Assembly (NCBI RefSeq): GCF_003626755.1
Contig: NZ_RBCJ01000005.1
Coordinates: 248,001-312,000, forward strand
Direction: 5' to 3'
DNA: 64,000 nt
Source: Ulvibacterium marinum
Lineage (GTDB): Bacteria; Bacteroidota; Bacteroidia; Flavobacteriales; Flavobacteriaceae
The translations under genes and the position numbers were made by a program. Every line of letters begins with the position of its first letter. Positions within the stretch are counted from its first letter, which is position 1. A model generated the notes under the pieces. The model ran no database searches. It was not told the DNA's origin and was given only the letters and a program-made list of their open reading frames with translations. Shown in pieces: positions 46,656-56,218 of the stretch.

Positions 46656-49600
46656 TTATAAACTAAAACTTTTATATGATAGTCTTTGATTATTGTGAGA
46701 CTTTTTACGGTTTCTGACATATTCTAGAAGTATATTTTCTTGAATTTTCAATGAATCTGTAGGTTTCATAACAGACAACTCGCTATCCTTTCCACGGCCA
46801 ATAGAATTTATAGACGTTCCTAATCTGAGCCCACTATTTTTGGTAATCAACCATCTGTCATGAAAGGGTGTGTCGTTGTTTTTCTCTGGTATCCATACAA
46901 AAGTCACATTTGTATATGGAGGTAGTTCATCAGATATCTTCTTCCAATATTTTTTAAACTTTTGTTCCGTTCCTTCTACAGGACCATTTTTAGAACCTAA
47001 AATTTCTACATCAATTTCTTCATCACAGGATTCTTTTATTATTTTAAGAATGTCCAAATCTTCAGATTCGAAATAAGGATCACCAATTAGAATAAATTCT
47101 TCGACTTCGTCATTCATCCAATCCCTAATAAATGAAAGGGCTTCCTCTCTGCTCTTTGGTCTTATTAAACGGTTTTTTGAGAATTCATTATCAACAAAAT
47201 ACTTTCTAGTAGATTTTTCACTTTGTTTTCGCCTATGAGATAATAACTGAATAAGTTCAGTAGCCTTTATCGCTTCTCTAAAATTGTCGATATGAAGATT
47301 TTTAACTCTACCCGTCAATTTTGCAGCTCGGTATGTCCTGTGACAATTAGAAAGGTAATACACATATACCGGAAAGATATCATGCAAGGGAAGTTTCTTT
47401 CCTATTGTCAAATAATTTGTTATTTCATTAATTTTTTTTGGAGTTAGCCTATCCGAATTCAAAGATTTAAGAGCCGATATAACAGATTTAATCAATATTT
47501 TACTATTATTTTTTTCTCTATCTAATAATTCTGTGTTATTCTTAATTTTATTGGAAATTTCTAGACTTTCATAGTGGTCATGAAGAAGTTTTCCAATATT
47601 TGTCTCCTTATTTTCCTTGTCAATTGTTTTGATTAATTTCTTCGCAAATGAAGGCTCCAATCTATACATGGAGTCTATTATTTTTTTCTGAGAATTGTAT
47701 ATATCTTTACCTTTTTCAAGTTTTTCTGATAAGTTGAAGGCTTTTTGAACTAATTCATTCCATTGTTTTTTATTGGTTTCATGCATTATTGCAGTAATAT
47801 CATTAACTCTTTGAATGAATTCATAATGCACACTTAAAGACTCAAGACTTTGAATAATTTCATTGAATATTTTGGGTTTTACCTCTTTTCCATTGTTTAT
47901 TTTTTCAAAAGGAATTTCCTCTAGTAAAACTGATTTGACATAAATCTTATCAGACTTATTAGGAATATCATCTGCTAAGCTTATTAAGTTATCCCAAAAC
48001 TCTTTATGCTTGACACCCTTGGTTTTAATATTTGCAATTTTAGCACTGGCAAGGATTTGATATCCTTTATGCTTTATATTTTTAGGGTCAGGTAATTTTT
48101 CTTTTACCAAAGTTTCCAGGCTTTCTATCAAGACATTTACTTGTAATGATGATAATTTCCCCTTTTTACCATCCTTTATGGCATTACATATATCTTTTAA
48201 ATGGTAGTAAATATTATTGTCAACATTTGCCGAGGTTAGAACTTGTATGGCCTTAGTAATGTCATTATAATCAGCTTTAAATTTTACTATCTCATCTTCA
48301 TATAACTCAAACGGACTTCTTTTGGATATATAGTAATAACAGATTTTACCATATAAACTTTCTTGTGTTTCGATACTCAAGCTAGTGGCAGCATATTTTA
48401 AAGCACTTTCAGGATTATATAAATGAACAAATAAAAGACTTGTAGATACGTTGTCTAAGTCAATCTTTTTATCTTCAAGAGAGACCAGAATTGGATAAAC
48501 ATGTTCCTCTAAAATCCTTTGACCTAATTCCCTACGGCCTTCTGATTCTACTATTAGCCCTAGTTCCGTCCATAAATTTAATTTGTTTGTTTCAGAGGGA
48601 ATTCTGTTTATTAAACTTTCGATTGTTTTATAATCAGAAACAGTTTCTTGTTTGTGTATTATTAACCCGGAGAAGGCCTTTAATATTAATTTAATGCTTA
48701 TAATGTAGGTCTGAGCGACCAAACTTGAATCAATCCAACTATTTCTCTTTATAATATCACTTTCGCCAAAGATTCTTTTTGCAAAAATTGGCGCTATTTC
48801 AGCTAAGTCAGCACACACCACAAAACCATTATCTACCCTATCCCAGTCCGATTCAATTTTTCCCCATGTATCATAAATTAGATTTTGTTGTTTTAGCGAT
48901 AGCCTGGTTTTCCATTCTGGATTTTTAGCTAGTATTTTATATTGTAAAACGAAACCATATAATCTAAAGCTTAAATTTTTGATTTTTTTAATTTTTTCAG
49001 TGTAGATGAACAAATCTCTTATTGTATTAAAATGTAAAGATTTTGCTTCCGAATACCTTTCCAAAATTGCTATTATAAGTTGTTCATGCATCTCGGTATA
49101 TTCTAACGAATCTTCAATTTTTTGCAATAAGGGAAGCTTAACATAGCGTAGATTGTTATCCAAATAAGAATCCAACACCAACATTTTGGCCAATTCTTTC
49201 TGGTAGACACTATTGATATTATCACATATCTTTAGCGCTAGTATTGGATTTTTATTCCCTATGGTCTTTAGTAGATAACGGGATATTCTAAAATGATATG
49301 ATGTTTCATCATATAATTTTTTAGAGAGTTCAAGGACGATTGCGTAAATCTGAACATTTCTATTTCCTATATATTCATTCCTGATTGTCTTCAATTTTGA
49401 ATAGACTTCAGCAAAAGAATCTAGTTTTATTAGCGTATCATTTATTTTGCCTATCTCTTCGATAATCTTTTCCAGTGTTTTTTTCCAATTTCTTTCATGA
49501 AGTACAAATTCTGTATGAAAAATATTAAGCTGGTATATATATTTATTCTTGGTTAAACCAAGTTCGGAAATATCCTTCTCCAAGGATTTGAACCTACTCA

Positions 49601-51635
49601 ATAATTTATGTTTAGCCTCTACATCCTTGATAAAGGGTAATAAGCTTGATAGTTCTTTTAAAGAATCAAAGTTGATTTGATTTTCAGAAGATGATTTCAC
49701 CAGTTCATCGAGGGCAATTTCAATAACAATTTGAACATCATTGATATTTGTTTTATTATTGCTCAGCCATAGTCTTAGTAGCCTTAATTTTTCATTTGGT
49801 TCAGACAGTTTATTAACCTCGTTAATTAGTCTTTCAGAAGTATAATTCCCAACTAAAAAAGAAATTGCTTTCGTTATCTTCTTTGCAGAAGAGTTATCCA
49901 ATTTGTTAACAGCCTCAATTTTTTTTGATTCTTCCTTGCCTATGTCATTCTCTTCTTTTGAATCAGAATCGATTGCAGCGATAGAGAGTTTCGTAATAAT
50001 CCAATCATTAATATCACTTTCTGGAGTTTTGCCTGAAGATTTTTCGATGATTTCGATAGCCAAATTTGGAATTGCATATAACAGATCAGAAACTATATCA
50101 AATATTTTGCTTCCAACAGAAAATAAGTCCGTGGTTTCATATAGGTCTTGTATTAATTTAATTAAGTCTTCGTCTACAGATTTGCTATATTCTTTTTGAT
50201 GTTTGGCTATAAGAGCTAACAACCTTAACCTATCAATCTTCAATACCGCACTTTCAGCTAAGGATACAGCTCCAGTAAAGTCATGAATAGCTATTCTTGC
50301 CCGAATCTCCGACTCCCAAAAAAGATAGTTGTCCAACTCGTTTACAATACTACCTTGTATAGAAAATCTCCATAATTCAGAATGCTTCCCCATATTTTTA
50401 GAAGCTTCCAAACCTAATTCAAGGCTCTCATTTACAATTTTAAGCGAACCAGTACTTTCCACAATTCTTGGTAAATACTCTTCGTTTAAAACATTTATTA
50501 CCTTATCCCATTCGTTTGAATTGGCATGTAGTTTTGGTAACTCTATCAAAGAATTTATCGAGTTTTCTGAAGCATAAAAATCAATAAGCATTTCATCAAC
50601 AGTCTTTTTATTTCCTCTTAACAAATTGGCAAAATATTGCTTATGCGCTTGCGAGGAAAGCCGAATGTTGTCACCTAATTTTTCAAATATGCTATTTGAA
50701 TCAATTATTTGTTCCGCTTCTTTGATGTCTAATGAACAAATATTAGCAATATGACCGATTGGATACGATTTGTCTTTTAGAGCAAGTAAAGAGACGATTT
50801 TATTATGGTTTTTATCACTTAAATCAATTGAGTTGCAATCGTACTCCAACCAATGCGAATATGACTTGGATTTAGATATTTCCTCAAGCGAAATATCTTC
50901 CTCACTAAGTAATCTTTTTAAAATTTTCAATCTACCTGGAAGTCCTTTCGTAATCTTATATAAATCTTTTAATCTCCTATCCTTGGTATTTACTTCCTTA
51001 ATTCCAAGATAATTTATAATTTCTGGGTCTGAAAAGCCAGCCAGATTTATAGACTTGATTTTCTGTTTTTTAAGTTTTGGATGAAAATCTAGAAATTCCT
51101 GTTCCTCGCCACTAATAATTATTCTAAAACTATTATCTCCGAAAGGAACCGATAGTAGCAAGTTTCTGAAAAATTCATGATGTTTATGATTTAACCCTTC
51201 AAGACCATCCAATATTATTGTTAACTTCCCTTTGGTTTTTTTAAGATATTTTCTTAATAAAAATGGGAACTGCCTATATTCTTCCAATCCATAAAAAGCA
51301 TCCTCCGAGGCTTCTTCATGTCCTAAAATATTCTTCGCTTGATTCACGAAATTTGTACAATAGAAGCCAATTTCATAATCCATATCATTGTGAGGATTAA
51401 AAAAAATCGAAATTACTGAAGCTCCACCCTTTTTTGCATATTGTGCACATAAAGTAGTCTTTCCCGAATCCTCATCACCTTCAATAAAAACTACGTCTAC
51501 TTCTTTATCAAAGTATCCATCTATTTGTGATAGATAATTGTTTCTTTTGATTAATTCGTCCCATTTCTCTTCTGGAAAACCCACTGAATAGTAAGAATTA
51601 TCCAATAGAACCGTTTTGAGAGTTGTTTGATTCAT
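46656..51635 (-). CDS. Large STAND-like P-loop NTPase with helical-repeat middle and C-terminal PLD-like domain; candidate defence protein
   Basis: 1659 residues from the preferred start MNQTTLKTVLL (51635); an ATG 19 codons upstream at 51692 is also possible. The N-terminal NTPase has Walker A GDEDSGKT (53-60) and Walker B LTIILDGLE (138-146), a sensor-like strand FRIIISGEEQE, and a winged-helix-like region (LAGFSDPEIINYLG). Residues about 330-1480 are almost entirely helical (superhelix, possible sensor). The last ~150 residues resemble a phospholipase-D-like fold: EEFILIGDPYFESEDLDIL, then PFHDRWLITKNSGLRLGTSIN (cited as HDRW and GTSIN; His about 1592). STAND NTPases sense invaders and fire an effector; here the PLD part would be the effector. 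It occupies the cargo slot between mob genes and integrase and is very A+T-rich. Confidence 0.8.
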   Translation of the reverse strand: MNQTTLKTVLLDNSYYSVGFPEEKWDELIKRNNYLSQIDGYFDKEVDVVFIEGDEDSGKTTLCAQYAKKGGASVISIFFNPHNDMDYEIGFYCTNFVNQAKNILGHEEASEDAFYGLEEYRQFPFLLRKYLKKTKGKLTIILDGLEGLNHKHHEFFRNLLLSVPFGDNSFRIIISGEEQEFLDFHPKLKKQKIKSINLAGFSDPEIINYLGIKEVNTKDRRLKDLYKITKGLPGRLKILKRLLSEEDISLEEISKSKSYSHWLEYDCNSIDLSDKNHNKIVSLLALKDKSYPIGHIANICSLDIKEAEQIIDSNSIFEKLGDNIRLSSQAHKQYFANLLRGNKKTVDEMLIDFYASENSINSLIELPKLHANSNEWDKVINVLNEEYLPRIVESTGSLKIVNESLELGLEASKNMGKHSELWRFSIQGSIVNELDNYLFWESEIRARIAIHDFTGAVSLAESAVLKIDRLRLLALIAKHQKEYSKSVDEDLIKLIQDLYETTDLFSVGSKIFDIVSDLLYAIPNLAIEIIEKSSGKTPESDINDWIITKLSIAAIDSDSKEENDIGKEESKKIEAVNKLDNSSAKKITKAISFLVGNYTSERLINEVNKLSEPNEKLRLLRLWLSNNKTNINDVQIVIEIALDELVKSSSENQINFDSLKELSSLLPFIKDVEAKHKLLSRFKSLEKDISELGLTKNKYIYQLNIFHTEFVLHERNWKKTLEKIIEEIGKINDTLIKLDSFAEVYSKLKTIRNEYIGNRNVQIYAIVLELSKKLYDETSYHFRISRYLLKTIGNKNPILALKICDNINSVYQKELAKMLVLDSYLDNNLRYVKLPLLQKIEDSLEYTEMHEQLIIAILERYSEAKSLHFNTIRDLFIYTEKIKKIKNLSFRLYGFVLQYKILAKNPEWKTRLSLKQQNLIYDTWGKIESDWDRVDNGFVVCADLAEIAPIFAKRIFGESDIIKRNSWIDSSLVAQTYIISIKLILKAFSGLIIHKQETVSDYKTIESLINRIPSETNKLNLWTELGLIVESEGRRELGQRILEEHVYPILVSLEDKKIDLDNVSTSLLFVHLYNPESALKYAATSLSIETQESLYGKICYYYISKRSPFELYEDEIVKFKADYNDITKAIQVLTSANVDNNIYYHLKDICNAIKDGKKGKLSSLQVNVLIESLETLVKEKLPDPKNIKHKGYQILASAKIANIKTKGVKHKEFWDNLISLADDIPNKSDKIYVKSVLLEEIPFEKINNGKEVKPKIFNEIIQSLESLSVHYEFIQRVNDITAIMHETNKKQWNELVQKAFNLSEKLEKGKDIYNSQKKIIDSMYRLEPSFAKKLIKTIDKENKETNIGKLLHDHYESLEISNKIKNNTELLDREKNNSKILIKSVISALKSLNSDRLTPKKINEITNYLTIGKKLPLHDIFPVYVYYLSNCHRTYRAAKLTGRVKNLHIDNFREAIKATELIQLLSHRRKQSEKSTRKYFVDNEFSKNRLIRPKSREEALSFIRDWMNDEVEEFILIGDPYFESEDLDILKIIKESCDEEIDVEILGSKNGPVEGTEQKFKKYWKKISDELPPYTNVTFVWIPEKNNDTPFHDRWLITKNSGLRLGTSINSIGRGKDSELSVMKPTDSLKIQENILLEYVRNRKKSHNNQRLSYKSFSL

Positions 51636-51692
51636 TGATATTGATGATTTTAGTGGTAAACAAGAGGGTCTTGAGCTATCAAAACATTTCAA

Positions 51693-51985
51693 TTATAATG
51701 TCTTGAAATATGCTAAAAAATAGGTTTTGTAGGTAAGAAAATTGGAGTTTCTAAATATAGGAAATTAACAAGTAATCAATTACGGAAATCCGCAATAAAA
51801 TTAAAACTTGCTGTAATATAATGTTGCATGCGCTTTGCCTCACTTCTTACCATCGGTTAGCTGATAAGTATTTCATCACCTTTTGAGAAGAAAATTTCTA
51901 GAAGAAAAATTTAAGGAAAGTACATTGCTATATATTTTGCTCAACCCAAACAAAGCATTACCATGCAAGACAATAATAGTATAAA
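51693..51985. promoter_or_regulatory. Upstream region of the NTPase gene with a possible Bacteroidetes promoter
   Basis: On the minus strand a TTG is followed 17 bp later by TATATTTA near 51755-51785, close to the TTG / TAnnTTTG consensus. The rest of the 293-bp gap between integrase and NTPase gene shows no gene. Confidence 0.3.
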
Positions 51986-53233
51986 CTAAGAAACTTCCTC
52001 GGCCCCATAATTCTTTCTCTTCATCGTAACCATCAAATTCTGCATATCCTCCCCTACCTTCTTTTCAACCACCCTTGCATAAATTTGAGTAGTAGATAAT
52101 TTGGTATGCCCTAATAGCTTAGAAACAGTTTCAATAGGCACTCCATTTGAAAGGGTTATGGCAGTTGCAAAAGTATGACGTGCCACATGAAAGGTTACCT
52201 TCTTACGAATACCGCAAACTTTGGCAATATCCTTTAATGTCCGATTTATCATTGGGTTACTATACATGGGTAGCAATCTGCCATTCTCAAATAAGTCAGG
52301 GTCCTCTTTATACTTATCGATGATTTCCTTCGCCTTTGGCAACAAGGGAATCTTTAGAGGTTCGTCGGTCTTAGTTCTTTTGGTATAAAGCCAATCTCTA
52401 CCATCCATGCCCTTTACCAAATGGTCAGCTTTTAACTCCTGCACGTCAATAAAGGAAAGGCCTGTGTAACAGGCAAAAACAAATAAGTCTTTAATATGTT
52501 GGGTACTTCGTACTTTAAACGCGGTTTCTTCGATGAGTTGCAACTCCCGCTCCGTTAAAAATTGGCGTTCCACTTTTTCAAACCGCAATTTGAAATTAAT
52601 AAAAGGGTCTTTCTCCAGCAATTCCAACTTTACGGCCAACCTTGACATCTTTTTTAGCCGTTCCATGTGTTTCATGGTTCCGTTATTGGCACAGCCCATA
52701 CGGGTAGCCGGTTTGTACTTCCTAATGTATTGTTCGAAGTCAACGATGAAGCCATAATTGAGTTTTTTAAGCGGTACATCCTCAACTCCCCTTTCTTCCG
52801 CTAAAAACTCCTTGATACAGCGTTCGGTGCTATAGTAATTCTTCATCGTTCCGGGTCTTAGTACACTTACCATGGTGGTATTATGGTAGGCAATCAAATC
52901 CAATAAGCTCTTACCTCGGTCGTCTTCTTTAAGAAACCTCGCCTTTATCGCCGCAGAGGTGATGTAAACATCCTCTTGTAAAAGTTGTCGATGGGCTTCA
53001 TGCAGTCCGGTAAAAACTTGATCCAGATACTTGTTTAAGGAAATCACATACTTTGAAAATCCCTTTCCTCTTTTGCGTTTTTCGTCCCAAAGGGACACCG
53101 CCAATTCCCGATTTAGACTAAATTCCGCTCTTTTGGCATCTACAGTGACCCGCGCATAAAGTCTTAGCTTCCCTGTCTCCTTGTTGTGCTTTCGTGCGAC
53201 AAAAACGACTGATAATCTACTGTTTTCTAACAT
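51986..53233 (-). CDS. Tyrosine recombinase/integrase of element B
   Basis: 415 residues, same three-domain plan as the integrase at 20195-21454 and strongly alike in the catalytic third (NGVPIETVSKLLGHTKLSTT). Catalytic residues: His349-x-x-Arg352, and Tyr385; TGLSFIDV has Ser at the usual first Arg, as in IntDOT-like enzymes. The gene points away from the tRNA-Pro gene whose 3' end forms the right att site 227 bp upstream. It should insert and excise element B. Confidence 0.94.
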   Translation of the reverse strand: MLENSRLSVVFVARKHNKETGKLRLYARVTVDAKRAEFSLNRELAVSLWDEKRKRGKGFSKYVISLNKYLDQVFTGLHEAHRQLLQEDVYITSAAIKARFLKEDDRGKSLLDLIAYHNTTMVSVLRPGTMKNYYSTERCIKEFLAEERGVEDVPLKKLNYGFIVDFEQYIRKYKPATRMGCANNGTMKHMERLKKMSRLAVKLELLEKDPFINFKLRFEKVERQFLTERELQLIEETAFKVRSTQHIKDLFVFACYTGLSFIDVQELKADHLVKGMDGRDWLYTKRTKTDEPLKIPLLPKAKEIIDKYKEDPDLFENGRLLPMYSNPMINRTLKDIAKVCGIRKKVTFHVARHTFATAITLSNGVPIETVSKLLGHTKLSTTQIYARVVEKKVGEDMQNLMVTMKRKNYGAEEVS

Positions 53234-53405
53234 ATTACATAGCTTTAAATTAATAAATCAAATGGTAAAGAACACAGGGTTAAATACCTTCTAAAGCTAC
53301 TTCAATGTACAAAAAATACTATGGTAAGCAATTCCCGATTTGGACACCAGAGTGGTGTTTTCTTATGGTTTCATGAGGTTTCATTTGATACCCCTAAAAA
53401 CATAA

Positions 53406-53435
53406 AACGTTGCAAATCAGGTGATTTGCAACGTT
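53406..53435. other. Perfect 13-bp hairpin beside the right att core
   Basis: 53406-53418 is the exact reverse complement of 53423-53435, loop AGGT. It lies 24 bp from the att core, mirroring the hairpin at 21614-21647. Both contain TGCAAATC. Confidence 0.6.
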
Positions 53436-53459
53436 ATGCAACTATATGAAAATAGTTAA

Positions 53460-53472
53460 GTCGGGGTGGCAG
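53460..53472 (-). other. att core at the tRNA-Pro 3' end
   Basis: Identical 13 bp to 21670-21682. It covers the discriminator base, acceptor 3' strand and part of the T-arm, so insertion leaves the tRNA intact. Confidence 0.75.
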
Positions 53473-53535
53473 GATTCGAACCTGCGACCTCCTGCTCCCA
53501 AAGCAGGCGCGATAACCGGGCTACGCTACACCCCG
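53461..53535 (-). tRNA. tRNA-Pro (anticodon TGG)
   Basis: 75 nt folding into a cloverleaf: acceptor stem CGGGGTG/CACCCCG with discriminator A, anticodon arm CCTGC-TTTGGGA-GCAGG (anticodon TGG), T-arm CGCAGG-TTCGAAT-CCTGC. No CCA is encoded. Its 3' end is the insertion target of the elements to the left. Confidence 0.96.
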
Positions 53536-53824
53536 AGTGGTGTAAAAATTCCAATACTTCAAATTCCAAATCCCAAAAAGGGAAAGGAGCGCCGTGGCGC
53601 GATTCCGGGCGGAGTTTATCCGCCATGGCTTTAGCTTGGGCGGGCTACACCCCGTATGGTGTAAATTTCAATACTTCAAATCTCAAATTCCAAAGCCAAC
53701 TACCCTCAAAAGTAGTCCGAGAACCCTGCCTGACGTCAGGCAGGCGGGCGGAGTCTATCCGCCAAAGTTGGCCTTCCTAATTTAAAAGTCGGCCTTCGCT
53801 TTCAATGGCTCAGGCCGACGAAGG
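53536..53824. repeat. tRNA spacer with partial tandem duplication and REP-like hairpins
   Basis: 53523-53575 (tRNA-Pro 5' end plus flank) is repeated with small changes at 53641-53695. Hairpin GGCGGA-N5-TCCGCC occurs at 53608-53624 and 53747-53763, and a perfect 20-bp palindrome lies at 53725-53744. No gene is present. Confidence 0.75.
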
Positions 53825-53908
53825 CGGAGAGACTGGGACTCGAACCCAGGCGACACTTGCGCGTCGACAGATTAGCAATCTGCTCCGTTACCACTCCGGC
53901 ACCTCTCC
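53825..53908 (-). tRNA. tRNA-Ser (anticodon GCT)
   Basis: 84 nt with acceptor stem GGAGAGG/TCTCTCC, discriminator G, anticodon loop TTGCTAA (GCT), a long variable arm and T-arm CTGGG-TTCGAGT-CCCAG. No CCA encoded. The long variable arm is a class II feature that fits serine. Confidence 0.95.
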
Positions 53909-54052
53909 AAAATTTCAATTTGTTCCACATCCTCTAAAATGCGGACCTGCCCGCCGAAAAAATTTTCTGCATTCAGGCGGGTGCAAATGTAATTCTTCAA
54001 AGGATGGAACGCAACTATTTTTGTTAGTTTTTTACCTAGTTTATCCCTACAA

Positions 54053-56101
54053 TTATTCCGGATATTCTACTCTTAAATGATAGATATTTGTCAACTTTTG
54101 CTTAAAAACTTTTTTGATCATCTCTATTTCCTTAAAGGTAATATTGGCATTAAGGAATTGATCGGCCTGCATTTGCCCGGCAATTATCTTGTCAACAAAC
54201 TCATTTATTATAGGAAATGTGGGATCCTTAAGACTTTTTGAAGCGGCCTCCACGGAATCTGCCATCATAAGGATTGCAGTTTCCTTTGAAAAAGGGGTCG
54301 GCCCGGGATATTTGAAATCATCTTTATTGATCTCACCTGATAACTCTTGTTGCTTCTTAAAAAAATAATAGACCAAAGTAGTTCCATGATGGGAACGTAT
54401 GAAATCGATTATTCTATCTGGTAAATTGTTCTTACGGGCAATCTCTATCCCGTGAATGACATGATCAATAATAATCTTTGCACTATCCTTTGGGGACAAA
54501 TCATGATGCGGATTTACATTGGTAACTTGATTTTCCGTAAAATACGTAGGATTGTTCATTTTCCCGATATCATGATACAAGGCACCTACCCTTACCAACA
54601 TGGCACTGGCACCAATCTCATTAGCCGCCGCTTCGGACAAATTTGCCACTTGCAGGGAATGATGAAAAGTACCCGGAGCTTTATTGGACAGCTCCTTCAA
54701 TAAACGAGAATTGGTATCGGAAAGTTCCAATAATGACACATCGGAAACCAACCCGAAGATTTTTTCATAAATGTAAATCAAAGGTTGAACGAAAAGGGTA
54801 ATCATACCATTTAACAGGAACAATCCAAGGGTAAACCAGGCAATGTTGTCCAAATTACCCTCATGTATAATATGAAAGGCCAGATAGCCAATGATATATA
54901 TTAAAGTAATCTGGCTAACGGAAATAAACAGGTTGGCCCGTTTGTACAATTCGGATACGGTTAATATGGTCACAATGCCGGCTATAGTTTGTAAAAAAAT
55001 GTATTCAAAACTGTTGGGCACCACAAAACCAAGGATGAGTACGGTCAATACATGGGCAAAAAGTCCCAACCGTGCATCAAAAAAGGTCTTTAGGATAAGT
55101 GGTAAAATACAAAGCGGAACTACAAAAACATACGCCTCGTTATACTTTACCATCAATGTGGTGATAAACACCATTAATAGGATATTGAAGAAAATAAAGG
55201 TAACCTTGGTGTTATTTTCAAAAATGTGCTTCCGATACTTTTTAAGAAAAAGGAACAGCATCATTAACACAAGCGCCACTAGGATGGTATATCCAAAAAG
55301 AATAAAATACTGATTGCTATCTGTCCAAAGTTCCGATTCATACTCTTCCTTTAGAGAATTTAGAAGTTGTAAATTATCGGATTCCACAACTTCGCCTTTG
55401 GCAATTATCAATTTTCCTTCATCAACTGTTCCCCTGGTATATGATATACTGGAAAGCTCCTCATCCAAAGCCCTTCTAGAAAGGTTTTCATCGTAGGATA
55501 CATTTGGTTTAATAAGGTCGAATAAAAGGTCTTGGAAAAAAGAGTAAAAGTCCGAGAGGCCCTTATTGTCCAGAATCGATCTGGTCGCTTCTTCAACTCC
55601 TTGTAACCGGTACAGATCATTAACATAAATTTGTTCGGCCTCGTTATTTTTCACCAAATAAATATACCTGCCAGGTCTATCTTTGCTCGTCTTCTTTTCA
55701 ATACCGTTTTCATAAAGCTTCCCTAGGATTTCTTTCCCTGTTTCCTTTAGCGTAGGCAATTGATCTTCGGTAAACCGTTCTTTGGAGAAAACGCTTTGAA
55801 ACTGGTTCTCAAATTCCTCATACACTACATCCACAATAGCTTGATCATACCGATAGTAATCTATTTGAGCGTTTTTAATCCGGGTTTTTTCTTGCTCAAT
55901 TTCTTCAATACTTTTCTGGATTGAAAAATCAAACGGGGCATATAGGTTTTCATATTGCCACGGCTTGCCTTTTTGAAATTCATACTTAAACTTTCCTCCT
56001 TTGGGAAAGAAAAAAACAATACAAAATATTGAGAGGAAGTATAGAAAATACTTGTAAATAAGCGATTGGTTTTTATATAGTTTGTCCAGGAATTTTCGCA
56101 T
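54053..56101 (-). CDS. 7TM-HD family phosphohydrolase (PgpH/YqfF-like)
   Basis: 682 residues: one N-terminal TM helix (about 15-33), an extracytoplasmic 7TMR-HDED-type domain (about 40-260), seven TM helices (about 265-460), and a cytosolic HD domain with FHHSLQVANLSEAAA and LYHDIGKMNNP (His510-Asp511). Characterised relatives hydrolyse c-di-AMP; assignment here is by family. It lies in conserved chromosome just beyond the tRNA-Pro integration site, transcribed toward the tRNAs and divergent from the thiolase gene. Confidence 0.92.
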   Translation of the reverse strand: MRKFLDKLYKNQSLIYKYFLYFLSIFCIVFFFPKGGKFKYEFQKGKPWQYENLYAPFDFSIQKSIEEIEQEKTRIKNAQIDYYRYDQAIVDVVYEEFENQFQSVFSKERFTEDQLPTLKETGKEILGKLYENGIEKKTSKDRPGRYIYLVKNNEAEQIYVNDLYRLQGVEEATRSILDNKGLSDFYSFFQDLLFDLIKPNVSYDENLSRRALDEELSSISYTRGTVDEGKLIIAKGEVVESDNLQLLNSLKEEYESELWTDSNQYFILFGYTILVALVLMMLFLFLKKYRKHIFENNTKVTFIFFNILLMVFITTLMVKYNEAYVFVVPLCILPLILKTFFDARLGLFAHVLTVLILGFVVPNSFEYIFLQTIAGIVTILTVSELYKRANLFISVSQITLIYIIGYLAFHIIHEGNLDNIAWFTLGLFLLNGMITLFVQPLIYIYEKIFGLVSDVSLLELSDTNSRLLKELSNKAPGTFHHSLQVANLSEAAANEIGASAMLVRVGALYHDIGKMNNPTYFTENQVTNVNPHHDLSPKDSAKIIIDHVIHGIEIARKNNLPDRIIDFIRSHHGTTLVYYFFKKQQELSGEINKDDFKYPGPTPFSKETAILMMADSVEAASKSLKDPTFPIINEFVDKIIAGQMQADQFLNANITFKEIEMIKKVFKQKLTNIYHLRVEYPE

Positions 56102-56218
56102 GCGGCAAGTATCTATATCAAAAATAGAAAATATAAATTCATCATGAGTCTTTTGAAAAAGTAAACTATAGTGTTGCGCTTTAATTTCTTAATTTCGCAA
56201 CAGCAAAGAATTCCCGTT

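Larger units (their letters stand above)
21670..53472. mobile_element. Putative integrated element B, about 31.8 kb, in tRNA-Pro(TGG)
   Basis: The element is bounded by two direct 13-bp copies of the tRNA-Pro 3' end. It encodes an integrase at the tRNA-proximal end, a relaxase and MobC, an excisionase-like HTH protein, a large NTPase and a long cargo of membrane and secreted proteins. No conjugation (Tra) genes are seen, so it would be mobilizable, not self-transmissible. The link between the permease array and this element rests on the att pair alone. Confidence 0.65.

Noticed and set aside
21670-53472. Prophage
   Set aside because: No capsid, terminase, portal or tail genes; relaxase and MobC instead indicate a mobilizable element.
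53446-53785. Plus-strand open frames across the tRNA region
   Set aside because: They run antisense through tRNA-Pro and the repeat spacer.
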